Source: Chimonanthus salicifolius (taxonomy: Eukaryota > Streptophyta > Magnoliopsida > Laurales > Calycanthaceae). From it: a DNA stretch of 64,000 nucleotides. This document shows, piece after piece, positions 35,512 to 48,375 of the stretch. Under the pieces are notes generated by a model. The model did not search any database. It was not told where the DNA came from and worked only from the letters and a program-made list of their open reading frames with translations. The stretch is from the NCBI GenBank assembly GCA_013350335.1, contig CM023532.1:91887383-91951382 (forward strand), read 5' to 3'. Both the position numbers and the translations under genes were made by a program. Every line of letters starts with the position of its first letter. The stretch's first letter is position 1.

Positions 35512-37762
35512 TGTAAGGACTTGGAGTTTTAACTCCTTATTTTATGTAATTTATTTCTCATATAAATGAAATATATGATTTTGGTCCAAATAATGTAAAT
35601 ATTTATTAGATGAAATAAAAGGAAAGTAAAATTTCCTCAGACGATACATCGACCTGGTCAATGTGTCGGGAAGTCTGAACATTTCCAGACAATACATCAA
35701 CTGGATCGATGTATCAGGGAAAAGACAATCAAATGGATCAAGTCATCGACAAAGTCGTTGTGTCGAGTAGCCAGAACGTCTTCAGCAGACGCTCTGTCTA
35801 CCACCTCCCAAACCTTTCATTTTTCCATGGATGGGCATTCACCATGCATTTTCCATTTTCAAGGGCTCAATTAAGAGTCTACGGATAGAAAGATAGGTAG
35901 ATAAAAAGAAGAGAAAATGAAGGAAAAAGAAAGAAAGAAAGAAAATAAAAGGAAAGAAAAACAGATAGAAGAAAACAGAGAAGGAGAGTGCCTGATCACC
36001 CCTATTACTCACCCGAGTTCAGCCTATCACTCACATCTCAGCCCTCAACTCAATCAAGAACCTCTTCACCTCCCCACTAGCTTCCTCTGTTCTGGGAAAG
36101 GATGGAGATATCAAGCAACGGGAAAGAGAAATCGAGCTAGCAATGAGGGAGGAGAGCAAGGAAACAAGGGAGATCAGATTACACCCATTCGGTACACCTA
36201 AGAATCACTCGAGGTAGGCGAATCTATAATATTTTTGAATAAACCAATAACACTAGGTTGTTTAGAAAACTTGTATGATTGAAATTGAAAAGAATGAACC
36301 TAAGAAGGATGAACACAGGAGTAAAGGGAAGCCATGGATGATGAGTCCATGACTTTTGACTCAACCCAGTTGACATACGATTTTGTCGATGTGTCATCTA
36401 GGATGAGAACCCAGTAAATGGAAACTTCCAAATTGTAAGACCAAAAAAAATAAACCCAGGGAGACACATCATCAGCGTCGGTGTATCTGCCTGGGTATCA
36501 CATAAATGAAAAGGGACCAATGAACGAAGAATTGACTTCGAACAACCCATCGACATGGTCAATATTTATATATACTGGCCTAGGACGATGTATCGACCAG
36601 GTCGATATATCGGCCTGGAAATGATCTGAAATAATCATAGAAATAACCAAGGAAGAATGGATCAAGGAACATATCGACATTATAGATAATTCATAGACCT
36701 TTGACAGATACATCGACCAGACCAACATATCAGTCTGGGTATGCTGAAATAGTATATGGACAAGGACTGGTTCAAGGATGATAAATTGATAGAGCCAATG
36801 TATCGACCTGTGAACAAAGATTGAATATAAGTTCAAATAAACCAAAACCCATAAGACACATGTATTGATTTGATCGATATTATGGTTTGAGAATAGTGGA
36901 CGAACACAGGTGTAAATAGATCAGAAAATCAGAAGGATGTGTCGATGTCCACGACACATCGAATTATGTATAAATAAATGTATCGATTGTATTCATACAT
37001 ATGACAGAAGAACAGTTGGAAAATATAAACTAAAATCAATAGAACCCTATAGACATATCGAGATTTTCGACTTGTCGACTGTGTCCAGAGGCGATGTATT
37101 CACAGTGTCGACATGTCAGCCTGAAACAGAGACAGTTTGACAAGGTTAATATATTTGTTATTTAGAACCAAATATGAATGGAATCTATTAGACTGTGAAA
37201 ATCATACAGTTGATCTTTAGATCTAGATTAGACCTACATAGATTAGACAAGGACTTTATGTGATAACCTCCAAATTATAATTTTATCGTGTACATGGACA
37301 AAAGGAGTCTAGGGTAATTCCGACGCCATTCAAACAAATGTGGGAATCTTCTTTGGTTGATCACTTTTGATCAGGTATGAGTTTCTACTTTATTGAAGCA
37401 CAACGATGTGAATGATTTTGTTAAATATTGACTTATGGGATTTCGATTTTATTATGAATGTATTATGTTATATAAAAATGATGTGTGATGAACGAAACTA
37501 TTTGATGCATGGTTTTATCATATTTGCACACATTAACTCATGCATGGTTTTATCATCATGTTTGCACACATTAACTCATGCATGGCTGCATGGGAGGGTT
37601 GACAGTACTAAGCCAAGATGGAAATGTCCGGACCTCACTTGGACTCATGTAAAATGATTATAAAACTATTAGACTTTGGCCCCATCCTTTGATAAGAATG
37701 TTATAGCATAGTTGGGCCAAAGAGCTCCTGGGAAGATTTCGAAACATTGCGCAGAGGGAGGA
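35512..37762 (+). mobile_element. Z LTR, first part
   Basis: It starts TGTAAGGACTTGGAG right after the Z polypurine region. It has no similarity to family 1 except in plan: a purine-rich stretch (35900-36170), a donor-like CGAG^GTAGGC at about 36215, dispersed imperfect palindromes on GATACATCGACC / GGTCGATGTATC, and a TCATGCATGG block (37500-37590, with a roughly 47-bp repeat). It is interrupted by L6 at GAGGA (37758-37762). ORFs at 35917, 36498 and 36937 run through this repeat-rich DNA and are not convincing genes. Confidence 0.6.
35640..37110. repeat. Dispersed ATACATCGACC/GGTCGATGTAT palindromes of Z
   Basis: About ten degenerate copies are seen, for example at 35643-35667 (GATACATCGACC...GGTCAATGTGTC), 35692-35717, 36589-36615 (GATGTATCGACCAGGTCGAT), 36710-36733, 36940-36961 and 37050-37110. 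Spacing is irregular at 40-150 bp. This is a second, unrelated palindrome set in a second LTR family. Confidence 0.7.
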
Positions 37763-38459
37763 TGTAACGCCCTCCCTTTTTCACCGAAATCAGAGTCTAT
37801 TTTTTTTTTTGAAGTAAAGAGTGACAAAGGGCGGGAGACGTCACGAAGCGAGTTAAGTCCGAGCTTCTAAAGCCCGGCCCTTAACTGGCCAACCCTACGT
37901 GCGCGTGGAACGAAGTCCACGAGAACGGTTCACACGTAGACGTAAGCTCGCGGAATATAACTTAATGCGGAACATTATAATAGAGACTATCCTACCAGTT
38001 TTAGATAGCAAGGAAGTATGGTGCTTAAATTACTAAAATACCCCTAATTTCATAATTATATCTCAAAATGATAATGTCCAAAGTAAAGACCAAACCATAG
38101 TAAGAAATCTACATAATTACAGTCCGACGAGCTACATTACACAAATTACATTTTCAAAATAAATCTTAATAAACTAAGTAGCTCGCTTCCCCAAGCTCCT
38201 AAGCTTGGCTCCCGTCTCGTCCTTCGTTTCCGCCATCTCCTGCGTCATCAGCTAGGGTAGAAGTAGGGCGTTAGACAACACGCCCAGTAGGACTCCGAGT
38301 AGGGCTAACACATGGATTAGTGATAACAAAACATATAGATAATATTATATCAAAACCATGCAATTTGGTGCAATGTCATGCAATGGGTGTCCCATGTCAT
38401 GAATCCCACCCATCAAGCTCATCATCATTGTACAATGTCCCTTTTTCAACCATACATAA

Positions 38460-38906
38460 TGTCCCCCTTGATGGCAAAGCCTCCTCAAGGTATAACTACA
38501 AATACAAATATCCCCTTGATAGAAAAACCATCATCAAGGTATAAAAATAAATACAACATCCCCCTTGATGGAAGAACCATCATCAAGGTATAATAATAAA
38601 TACAACATCCCCTTTGATGGAAGAACCATCATCAAGGTATAATAATAAATACAACATCCCCTTTGATGGAAGAACCATCATCAAGGTATAATAACAAATA
38701 CAACATCCTCCTTGATGGAAGAACCATCATCAAGGTATAATAATAAATACAACATCCCCCTTGATGGAAGAGCCATCATCAAAGTATAATAATAAATACA
38801 ACATCCCCCTTGATGGAAGAACCATCATCAAGGTATAATAATAAATACAACATCCCCCTTGATGGAAGAACCATCATCAAGGTATAATAATCAATACAAC
38901 ATCCTT
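38460..38906. repeat. 49-bp tandem array, nine units
   Basis: Each unit reads CCCTTGATGGAAGAACCATC then ATCAAGG and an A/T-rich link. GATGG starts recur at 38567, 38616, 38665, 38714, 38763, 38812 and 38861, an exact 49-bp period, with two more diverged units before them. Every unit is itself an inverted repeat (CTTGATGG / CCATCATCAAG). Other family-1 LTRs have one to three such units at the same place. Confidence 0.95.
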
Positions 38907-39443
38907 ATTTGAATAACCTTATCAACATATCATAGAGCCCATAGTAACCTCCCTGATGAATCAAACACATCAAATATCCCCATGCTTGTTTATCGGTCGC
39001 CGCGACGGAGCATGGACTCCGGTTTCATTTCATCCTTCCCATGCCATATCCCTCCCATGTCCTGCATGAGATGTAGATGCCATATGCCATGTAATATATA
39101 TGATAGCACAAACCATGGCATTTAAAATCCCATCAATAAAACATATAATTTGATTATCAAAATAGATCAAGCAAAGCATCAATATACACATCATAGCCTT
39201 AAAACCCATCTTAAAACAATCATATGCTTACCAAAATAAATCAACGAAAAACCCATACATCACACATAATCCATGGCTTACAAAAAGGTAGGAATCCTAC
39301 TGAATACCGACTAGCATCCCTTTACATTTCCGTTCACGAATCCGGTCTCCGATCGCGTACCGATTGCGATGTCCCAATACCTTATTACATACGAATAATC
39401 AGTCCGTGTTTTTAACCATCATTAAGTCCCTAACTCATGCCTT

Positions 39444-40720
39444 AGTGGGGTTCGGCCATACACCATGGCCGAACCTCACTATGTAGTTTTGTGGGTCCCG
39501 TTTAATCCATTAAATCTTTTAATTCCATGAGTCTAAAAATCAGTCACCCTAGGCTTTATTAATCATACATAAGGTTATTACTTAGAGCCCCTAAGTCCAT
39601 GATCATCTTCCATGGGGTTCTTGAATTTGGCCATTATTTACGGTTTTACCACTACTCATTTCCATGACTAATCACTTCATTTATCCATGCATAATTAAGT
39701 CCATAATTGATCATTAACTCAAATCCATTAGTGACCCATTTAATCATGCCATAACATCATTAACGTCAACCGTTTAATTAACCTAACCCTTATTCATTTA
39801 AACACATACATAGCCCCATACTTAGCCCATCAATTGGCTTGTAAAATGGGTCATGGGTTCGGCCATACACCATGGCCGAACCCATGATGTCTTTCTCCCC
39901 ATTTTTCTTGGATCCATTCACAACATTTAGATCCACCATAATTCTTTCCATGAGGAGATTCCATCATGCATTTAAACCACATTGAGTCCATTATCTTAAC
40001 CACATTCTCCATTCATTCCATGGTTCCAAAATACCCAAGTCCACCAAAATTTCTCCATGGGGTTCGGCCATACACCATGGCCGAACCCATGGTCCATGGC
40101 TCACCTTTATTTGCAACATTTGAGGCCATGCATAATCACTAATTTTCCTCCATGGTTTATCATTATTTCCACCCCTTTAAAACATTATAAACTATGCTTA
40201 AAAATCCATTTAAACCATCAACATTCTTAATCATTTTTCCCTCTTTTACACCCTTTAAATTTACAAACACATCACCCTAGGGTTCGGCCATGGTGAATGT
40301 TTGATTCCCATCTACCATTTTTTGAGGCCATTAGAATTCATTAGTACCTTCCATGATTTTCTTCACTAAGATCCCTTAAAAAATTACAAACATTTGACCC
40401 TTTTAAGCCTACCAATTCATTAACACATTACTCCATATTTTCCATCCTTTTAAACCCATTTAAAACCACCATTACATCACCAAAGGGTTCAGCCATACAC
40501 CATGGGCGAACCCATGGTCCATGGTCCATTATCCATTCATGCCTTTTGAGGCCATAAACACCATTCACATCTCCCATGGATTTCCTCATTTAAAATCACT
40601 ACATTTAATCATCTAAACCCTAAAAATCATAATCATCTTTCCATGGATTTCATTCTTTAAAACCCTAATAAATCACTTAATCACTTACCATGGGGTTCGG
40701 CCATAACCCTATGGCCCATA
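39444..40720. repeat. Palindrome array in L6
   Basis: Copies lie near 39444 (AGTGGGG...CCTCACT stem), 39852, 40060, 40485 and 40690 (decayed right arm), plus a half copy near 40278. Confidence 0.85.
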
Positions 40721-41577
40721 ATTTCTTCCAACATTACATACCTCCATGCTTAAGTAAATTTTAATACATAAAATCCTTAATGCATCCTTCATTTTTTTTG
40801 ACCTAATTTACCCATTAGGGTTTGCCCATTCTTCCTCCTTTCATTGGATGGATTTGAGATCCAAGGGCCATGACAATTTGGTCACCAACCAATCCAAGAA
40901 ATGGGTTCCATAATTACCTCTTAACCCTTAAAATGTAAAATTCTTGTTTAAGAAATACTTACAATCCGACGACTCCTCTGACTTTTCTTTCTCCTCTTGG
41001 ATTCCTTGGCTTTCTCTTCTCTTCTTCTCCTTGATTGGTCGGCCAAGATGAGCTTGATCAAATAAAAAACATCAAATCTTGGGTCGGCTAAGATGGAGTG
41101 TGTTTGGGAGAGGAAAAGGAGGAGAAGATGGGAAGAACTAACCCAAGGTCGTGGTCTTGGAGTGATGGGCCAAAGCTTGCACTTCTCCTTTCTCTTTTCT
41201 TCTCTTCTTAGTTTTCTTCTTCTTTCCTTGGAGGTGAGGGACGGTTTTGAGGGAAAGTAAGAGACGGAGAGAGTAAAATGAGAGTGGGATGGAGAGAATG
41301 AGATGAAACTCATCTCATCCTTTTGGTTACTTAAGTTACACTATCATTAACTTTCCCACCAACCAAGCATGGGCTCCCATGCTTAGTGGGGGTGGTTGGG
41401 ATAAATCCACCATTAGCCAACGGTTTTGTGTGTTTGAAATGGGTGGTTTGGTCTTCCCATTTTGACCATTTGACCCTCATTTGATTAACTTAATTAATTA
41501 ATTAATTAGATCATTAGGTTAATTAATTCCCATTTAATTTAATTCCATTTCCTTACATTCCCTCCATGCATCCACCC

Positions 41578-41652
41578 ATGGTTGACCAATTCAACCATGG
41601 TGGCCGGCCCCGCCAATCCTTGGTCCACACGCCACCTCACTTGGTGAGGTGG
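41578..41652. repeat. Pair of U3 hairpins in L6
   Basis: CCATGGTTGA (41578-) and TCAACCATGG form one stem; CCACCTCAC (41632-41640) / GTGAGGTGG (41644-41652) form a perfect 9-bp stem with a 3-nt loop. The pair recurs in L5, L7, L9 and on the opposite strand near 62215-62285. Confidence 0.8.
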
Positions 41653-42041
41653 AGGTGGGTCCCAATCGGCCATGTCACCTTGGTCAATTCATCATCAACT
41701 TAGGTGACTTAATTTTAATCAAATCCATTCCAACTAATTGGATCACCATTGGGTCCATGGCCCAATTACATTCACCCTTACCCATTTACCTTAGAGCTTA
41801 CATTATCTTGACCCATTGGGTCCCAAATGGGTATTGGGCCCAATTTGTCCATCCTTGGCCCAATTGACCATCCTTGACCATTTAAATGATTTTAAATCCA
41901 ATCCATGGTCCATTGGGCCATACTTGGGCCTTTGTCCATATTTTGATCCATTCACCATTTATTCCATCAAATTTCCAATTTCCACCATTAAAATAAATAA
42001 TAGCCACATATATATTGATTTACAAATTCCGGGCCATTACA

Positions 42042-42416
42042 GAGGAGACCACACTCCACCGATAGTTTCCGTTAATTTGTGGATGGGTAACAACACCTTG
42101 GTGGTCGCCGCCTCAAATGTTGTGGACATAAGTGGCCAATACTGAGAATCATTGTTTGAAGTGATAGGTATGATCTGACGAAAGGAAATGGGTGGGCATA
42201 TCATTGATGCATGGCACTCATGGCATATTATTTTTTGATTTCCGAGTTATAAGACTTTGGTACATCTTCTATCTTGTATTTGAGAAACATGTGTTAATCA
42301 TACTTTGAGATTTTCCACATTGTTATCCTTATTATATGATATTATGAGATTTCACACTTTGTACATTTTATGATCGAAACTTCCTACTGAACAAGTTGAC
42401 TAAGCCCGTATGTTTT
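42042..42416 (+). mobile_element. Z LTR, middle part
   Basis: This continues 37762 after L6 and ends at GTTTT (42412-42416), where L7 inserted. It contains CACTCCACCGATAGTTTCCG and TGATGCATGGCACTCATGGC, which parallel the CTCCGTCGGGG and CATGCATGGCATGG blocks of family 1. No ORF of interest. Confidence 0.65.
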
Positions 42417-43193
42417 TGTAACGCCCGCCCCTTTTCACCGAAAATCAGAGTCTAATTTTTTTTTTTGAATTAATAAGTGACAAAGGGCGCGGATGTCACG
42501 ACGCGAGTTAAGTCCGAGCTTCTAAAGCCCGGCCCTTAACTGGCCAACTCTACGGGTGCGTGGAACGGAGTCCACGGAGAATGGTTCACCCGTAGAATTA
42601 AGCTCCAGGAATAATACATTAAATGCGGAATGATAATAGATACTACCCTACCAACTTTTCTAGATAGCAGGGAAGATTTCATCATTTAATTACTAAAATG
42701 CCATAACATGATATGTCTACAATAAAATCCAAATCATAGTAATAAGCCTAAAATATTACATTTCCGACAAGCCAAACTATATAAATACACATTTCCCAAA
42801 ATAAACTTAAACAACATAATTAGTCCGCCTTCCCAAGCTCCTAAGCTTGGCTCCCGTTTCGTCCTTCTGCTCCGGCATTTCCTGCGTCATCAGCTAGGGT
42901 AGAAGTAGGGCATTAGACCACGCGCCCAGTAAGACTCCGAGTAGGGCTAGCACATGGATTAGTGATAACAAGCATACAGATAATAATATCGTGAAAAATG
43001 GTAGACAATCATATAATGAAACTATAAAGTGAATGACATGCCATGGGTGTCTGTTTTTTGAATCCCACCCATCATCCCCACCATCATGATATCATATCCC
43101 CCTTAACGAAAAAACCTCGTCAAGATATATCCAATCATAAAATATCCCCCTTGACGGCAAAGCCTCGTCAAGGTGTCCCCATGCCTGTTCTCT

Positions 43194-46100
43194 GTAACGC
43201 CCCGCCCTTTCCGAGAATTTCAGAGTCTAATTTTTTTTTTTAAACAACGGAAGAGAGCGGGCGGCGTCACGACGCGAGTTAAGTTCAGACTACCCAAGTC
43301 TGAACCTTAACTGGCCACCCATGTGTACATGGAATAGACCATGATAGTGATTCACACATGGAACTAACATCAACATGCGGAATAAAAAGACGAGATAGCA
43401 AGTAATAGTCTTAAATAATAAATAACATAGATCAACCATCCACAAGTTATTATCCTAAACAAACCATAGCAAATAACGAATTATTACATGTCCAACAATA
43501 GTATTCAAATGACAGTAATAAAACGTAATCCAAATCCATTATTAAAGCACTTAGGCTCAGCTCCCCTCTTGGTCAATGACCTTTCCTTTCCCCTTGCTTG
43601 TACCTGCAATCTCCTCTGAGGATAGAATTAGGGCGTTAGATCAACGCGCCCAGTAGGTTCCCGAATCAGGGCTACCACATGTTAGCATATAAAACATGCA
43701 TATACATATCATAATACATGATCATCAAAACAGGTAAAACAATGCTATGAAATGTGCACATGCAATGAGCATCCCCCATCATGTACTTTCATAGCCATCA
43801 CTTGACGTGCCTTGCACCGACAAGGTAAATTACAACACACCTTCATCTCTTCTATAAGCGATGTACATGTAATGAGCAACCCCCATCATGTACCATCGTA
43901 TCCATCACTTGACGTGCCTTGCACCGACAAGGTAAATTTCAACAACATTCATCTCTTCTATACAATATGTACATGCAATGGGCAACCCCCATCATGTACA
44001 ATCGTAGCCATCACTGTAGAACTTCATTCATTATCCCATGACTATGCATGAGATGCCAATGCCTGTATGCCATTTGTTAATGCATAATATATCATTTGAA
44101 ACACATATATTAAAACAAGAGTATCATAAGAAAAACTGGGTAAAAACCGTGGTTACAAGTAGGTAGGAAACCTACTTAAGAATCCCTTCAGTAACTGATC
44201 TTTCTTTCGCGTCACCCGGTCACGACTAGCACGTCGTTCGACTTCCGGTACCTTATCCATATACCAAACAGCAAGACATAACATTATTTACTTATTCAAT
44301 CACATCTACGACCCATCCGCATCATGTGGGGTTCAACCATGCCCTTGGCCGAACATCACCAACTTAGGACTTAACTTCCTACTTTATTTAATCAACTCTT
44401 AAGCACTTAACCCTTTTAAAAATGACATGGTTCAGCCCTATGTTGGCCAACCAATAATCAGCAAGTTAAACTTCCATAACCCACATCAAACACCATATTT
44501 TATATGGTTTAAAACTCACCAACTTCATCAAAACTAACATGGGGTTCACTTGATCTGGTTGATCCCTCTACTTCTCATGATTATACATGATTTAATCATG
44601 TTAACACAACCATGAATTACACATGGTTCAGCCACATAACCAGCCACCGAAACAGTAATTTAACTTCACCAAAACACATCACTTACTTACATGGGGTTCG
44701 GCCATCCAAGGTGGCCGAACTCAATGTCCATATCTTGGTCTTTTAACCATGCTTTAGGCATTATTTAAATATGCAATATCAGTATTATATTGCTGCCTTT
44801 AAACCTCTTAGAAACCATCTAATTAAATTCATTCACAACAGTCCATAAAGTCCATGGTTTCCATGTTTCAAACACCTTAAAACCAACCATCATTTGCATG
44901 GGGTTCGGCCCTCCATGGTGGCCGAACCCAATGCTATGTTTGCTGTTTTTGAACCTCATATAAACATGCATAAACAGTATATTAATATCAAGTTTTAACT
45001 CTCAAAGAAATCATCCAAAACAGTCCATAAAAAAAGTTTATGGTTTACATGTTTTTCCAACATGAAACCAACATTCTTTTACATGGGGTTCGGCCCTCTA
45101 TGTTGGCCGAACCCAATGGTTATGTTTGCTGTTTTTAAACCTCAATCATCATGTAATTAACAGCGTATTAACATCAGGTTTTAACTTTAAAAGAAACCAT
45201 CCAAAAACCAACATGATATCATGGGATTCGGCCATCCAAGATGGCCGATCCCCATGGTCCATCTTCTCCAATTTTACTCCACTGATTAGACCACATATCT
45301 TCAGCCTTTTCTGATATCCAAACCCATGTTTTAACCCTCTTTAAGCATGTATTTTAAATCTTAATAAAATATGTAAAAACAGTCCCCAAATGGATGGTTT
45401 TAAATTTCAAAAACCATAACCATTAACCAACTCTTTTCATGGGGTTTGGCCACCCAAAGTGGCCAAACCCAATGGTTCATTTCATTTCTTTTGACACCTT
45501 CTTCCATGGTTTAGACTCTTGTCAAGTTCGACCATGGTATGACATGCAAATCCATGTTTTCAATCTTTCCAAAGCATGTATCTTAGACCTCTAAAATCGG
45601 TCCTATTCTTGCATGGTTTAATCCTTACAAAACCATCAACACTAACCATAAAATTTCATGGGGTTCGGCCATCCAAAGTGGCCGAACCCTATGTCCATGT
45701 TTTCCATCTAATTGAGCATAAAGGAATCATATTTTAACCCTTTGATAGATTTGACCATCACATGGCCAAATCATGTCTTATTTTACCCATTTTATTAACC
45801 ATAAATCAATGGGAAAAACTTACCACTTTCCTTTGCCTTTTGCTCTTGACTTTTAATCCTTGTTTCCTTAACTCCTTGCTGATTGTATGCTTGAATATTT
45901 GGTACCAAAAGCCTCTGCTGTTCCAGCCAAGAACACCAATTGAAGAGAGGGAGAGAGAGATGGGAATTCTTGGATTCCTTGGTGTGAAAAACGGCCATGT
46001 ATGGTAAGGTTTTTCTTTTATAGTTTCAGCCCCAAAAACCTCTCAATTCCTCATAATTTCTTGCTCAAAACGGTGGGCATTGGGTGCCATCCAAGGCACC

Positions 46101-46897
46101 CCTTGGCAGCTACCAATGCAGCCATTCAAATCCCCAAGCAACCCACCTCAAACCCATGCACTTATATTTAATATTTACCATGGAACTCACCAAAACAAGT
46201 CCCCAACGTGTGGGACTTGTTTTGGCTGATTTGAGACCAGCTAAACTCTTCCAATTCCCCTTGGACTCACTGAATTTACAGCCCCTTGAGTTTCCATTTT
46301 GACTCACTCAACTCAAGGTATTTTTTATTCCAACCCAACTCATCACATTTAATGCATTTCATTTAATGCATATGAGTTAACTCACCTTTTTGATTTAATT
46401 CCAACTCACCTCCATCCCACTCAACTGATTTGAATCGTGTTTGAGCTCCCTTGAGGGTTCACACGGTCAACAATAGTCAACTCGACCCGTTGGGTCCACT
46501 TTTAGCTCCTTGACCCGTTTTGACAACATGACCCATTTATGGTATTTTGGTCATTTTTAATTGGTTTTTACATATGGATCAAGCCTACCCATTTTTCCTC
46601 CACTTGATTTCCAATCAAATAGGCTTAACCCCTTTTAATTTAAAATCACAAAACGGTCAAATAACCCAGCAAGACCCGATGGGCCCCATTTGGGCCCTTT
46701 GACCCATTTAGCCATTTTTGACCCAAATGATGAAAATTACCCAACCAATAAAACTTAACATTCATAATGTGCTCAAATGATTTTATTTTGAGCAATGGGC
46801 CCCACTATTTCCTTACTTAACATCACAAAATAATTAATTTAACAACTCAGGGGCATTTTGGTAATTTTCCACTTCATTGAGAAATTGGGGTGTTACA
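43194..46897 (-). mobile_element. Nested solo LTR L8 (subfamily C), TSD TTCTC
   Basis: The 3704-bp LTR runs from TGTAACGCCCCGCCC to TTGGGGTGTTACA and is flanked by TTCTC (43189-43193, 46898-46902). Its palindromes have a different loop (CCAAGG, CCAAAG) and often GTGGCC in the right arm. It has a roughly 107-bp repeat containing CTTGACGTGCCTTGCACCGA (43801, 43908), a donor (ACTTAC on the plus strand, 45818-45823), an exon, and a TATA box (46015-46022, minus). A 67-codon ORF, 45795-45998 on the minus strand, spans the exon but shows no domain. Confidence 0.92.
44325..45692. repeat. Palindrome array in L8 (7 copies, distinct loop)
   Basis: Copies lie near 44325 (decayed), 44692, 44900, 45082, 45222, 45438 and 45658. 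The copy at 45442-45470 has GGGTTTGGCCAC paired with GTGGCCAAACCC: relative to the consensus both arms carry matching changes. Confidence 0.88.
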
Positions 46898-47811
46898 TTC
46901 TCGGTCGCCCCGACGGAGCATGGACTCCGGTTTGTTATTTTTTTTCTGCCCATGCCATGCATGAGATGTAATGCATTATACTATGTAATATTTATAACTC
47001 ATAACCTTAACATATCATACATAGCCTTAACTTATAATGCATAACCTTAAGCATAATTCATAGCCATATTCCATATAATACTGAATCATAGCCATAAGAA
47101 TCCATCTTAAACATATCATAATCTTAAAACCCATCATACAACCAATCAATATAATTACTAAAAATAAACCAATAAACCAATCACATAGCATCTAATCCAT
47201 GGCTTACAAATAGGTAGGAATCTTACCGAATACCGACTCGCGTCCTTTTACTGTTTCGTCCGATAATCCGGCTACCGACAAGCGTACCGCTCACGTATCC
47301 AATACCTTATTACATACACATAATTAGTCCATGTTTTTAACCTTTTAAATCCATTAATCACATACTTAAGGTTACCATAATTGCACTTATGTCCATGATC
47401 ATTTCTCATGGAGTTCTTGAATTTGGCCATTATTTACAATTTTGCCACTACTCCTTCACATAATTAATTACTCATTTACCCTTGCCTAACCAAATTCATA
47501 ATTGATCATAAGCCTGGATCTCTAACTTAGGTCCATTAATTTACTTAAACTCCATTAACCTAACATACAAATGCACATTAATCTTAGGCCTTAATTGGTT
47601 TACACAATGGGTTCATTGATGTATTATTACCCATAACATAACAACACTAGAAAAATTAGGCATTTATTTCTCCCACACATAATACCAAATTAATCCACAA
47701 GTTTACCCACAAATGGGTCACGGGTTCATTAAAAAATCAGCCCTTTTGTTAACCTAATTCCCATTTTTTTTCCTTGGGTCCAAAACATCAAATTCATCAA
47801 AGTCTCCCCAT

Positions 47812-48375
47812 GGGGTTCGGCCATGCAACATAGCCGAACCCATGGTCCATGTTTTCCCATTTTTCTTGGATCCATTGTTACACATTTGAATTCATCACAA
47901 GTCCCTCCATATGGGGACTTCATCATTCATTTAGATCACCCATTTGATCAACATTGGTTTCATCTCTTGAGCCCATCAAAACTACTAACATTCCCTCTCA
48001 TCTTTTCATGGTTTCAAGCATACGTAAACCATTAAATCTATGCTTAAAGTCCATCTAAACCATCACCATTCTCAAATATGTTAGTACATCCTTCCAAATC
48101 CATTAAATTCACACACAACAACCTAGGGTTCGGCCATACACCATGGCCGAACCCATGGTTCATACTTCATTCTCTTCTATGCCTTTCAAGGCCATAAAAC
48201 CCCTTTGCATTATCATCATAAAAACCCTTTTAAAACTTACCCACATTTATTCATTTATAACCCTAAAATTCATTAGCTACCCTCATTGTCTTCCATTCTT
48301 TAAAACCCTAACCAATTAAACCAAACATCTAATCACCCACCATGGGGTTCGGCCATGCTACATGGCCGAACCCTA
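47812..48375. repeat. Palindrome array in L7 (3 copies)
   Basis: Copies lie near 47808, 48122 and 48340. Between 47330 and 47800 the array region has none, but a lone CATGGAGTTC near 47410 may be a decayed half. Confidence 0.8.

Larger units (their letters stand above)
37763..42041 (-). mobile_element. Solo LTR L6 (subfamily B), TSD GAGGA
   Basis: The 4279-bp LTR runs from TGTAACGCCCTCCC to CGGGCCATTACA and is flanked by GAGGA (37758-37762, 42042-42046) within the Z LTR. It includes a nine-unit 49-bp array, five palindromes, an exon/donor region (ACTTAC on the plus strand at 40957-40962, exon 40965-41290), and the long subfamily-B U3 with two extra hairpins. Confidence 0.92.

Noticed and set aside
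36498..36845. 115-codon minus-strand ORF
   Set aside because: It runs through the Z palindromes, has no recognisable domain, and is open only because of the repeated YxMSI-type words.
38460..38906. CRISPR-like regular array
   Set aside because: The spacers are identical A/T-rich links, the units themselves are tandem repeats, and the context is a plant LTR.
40948..41313. 121-codon minus-strand ORF in L6 (and the plus-strand ORF at 62561-62899)
   Set aside because: They cover the purine-rich exon and are low-complexity Ser/Arg/Lys-rich translations; the reading frame differs between LTR copies. A short leader peptide cannot be excluded but is not supported.
45795..46007. Overlapping ORFs on both strands at the L8 promoter
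   Set aside because: No domain is visible and there is no counterpart in other LTRs; they are probably exon-1 leader sequence only.
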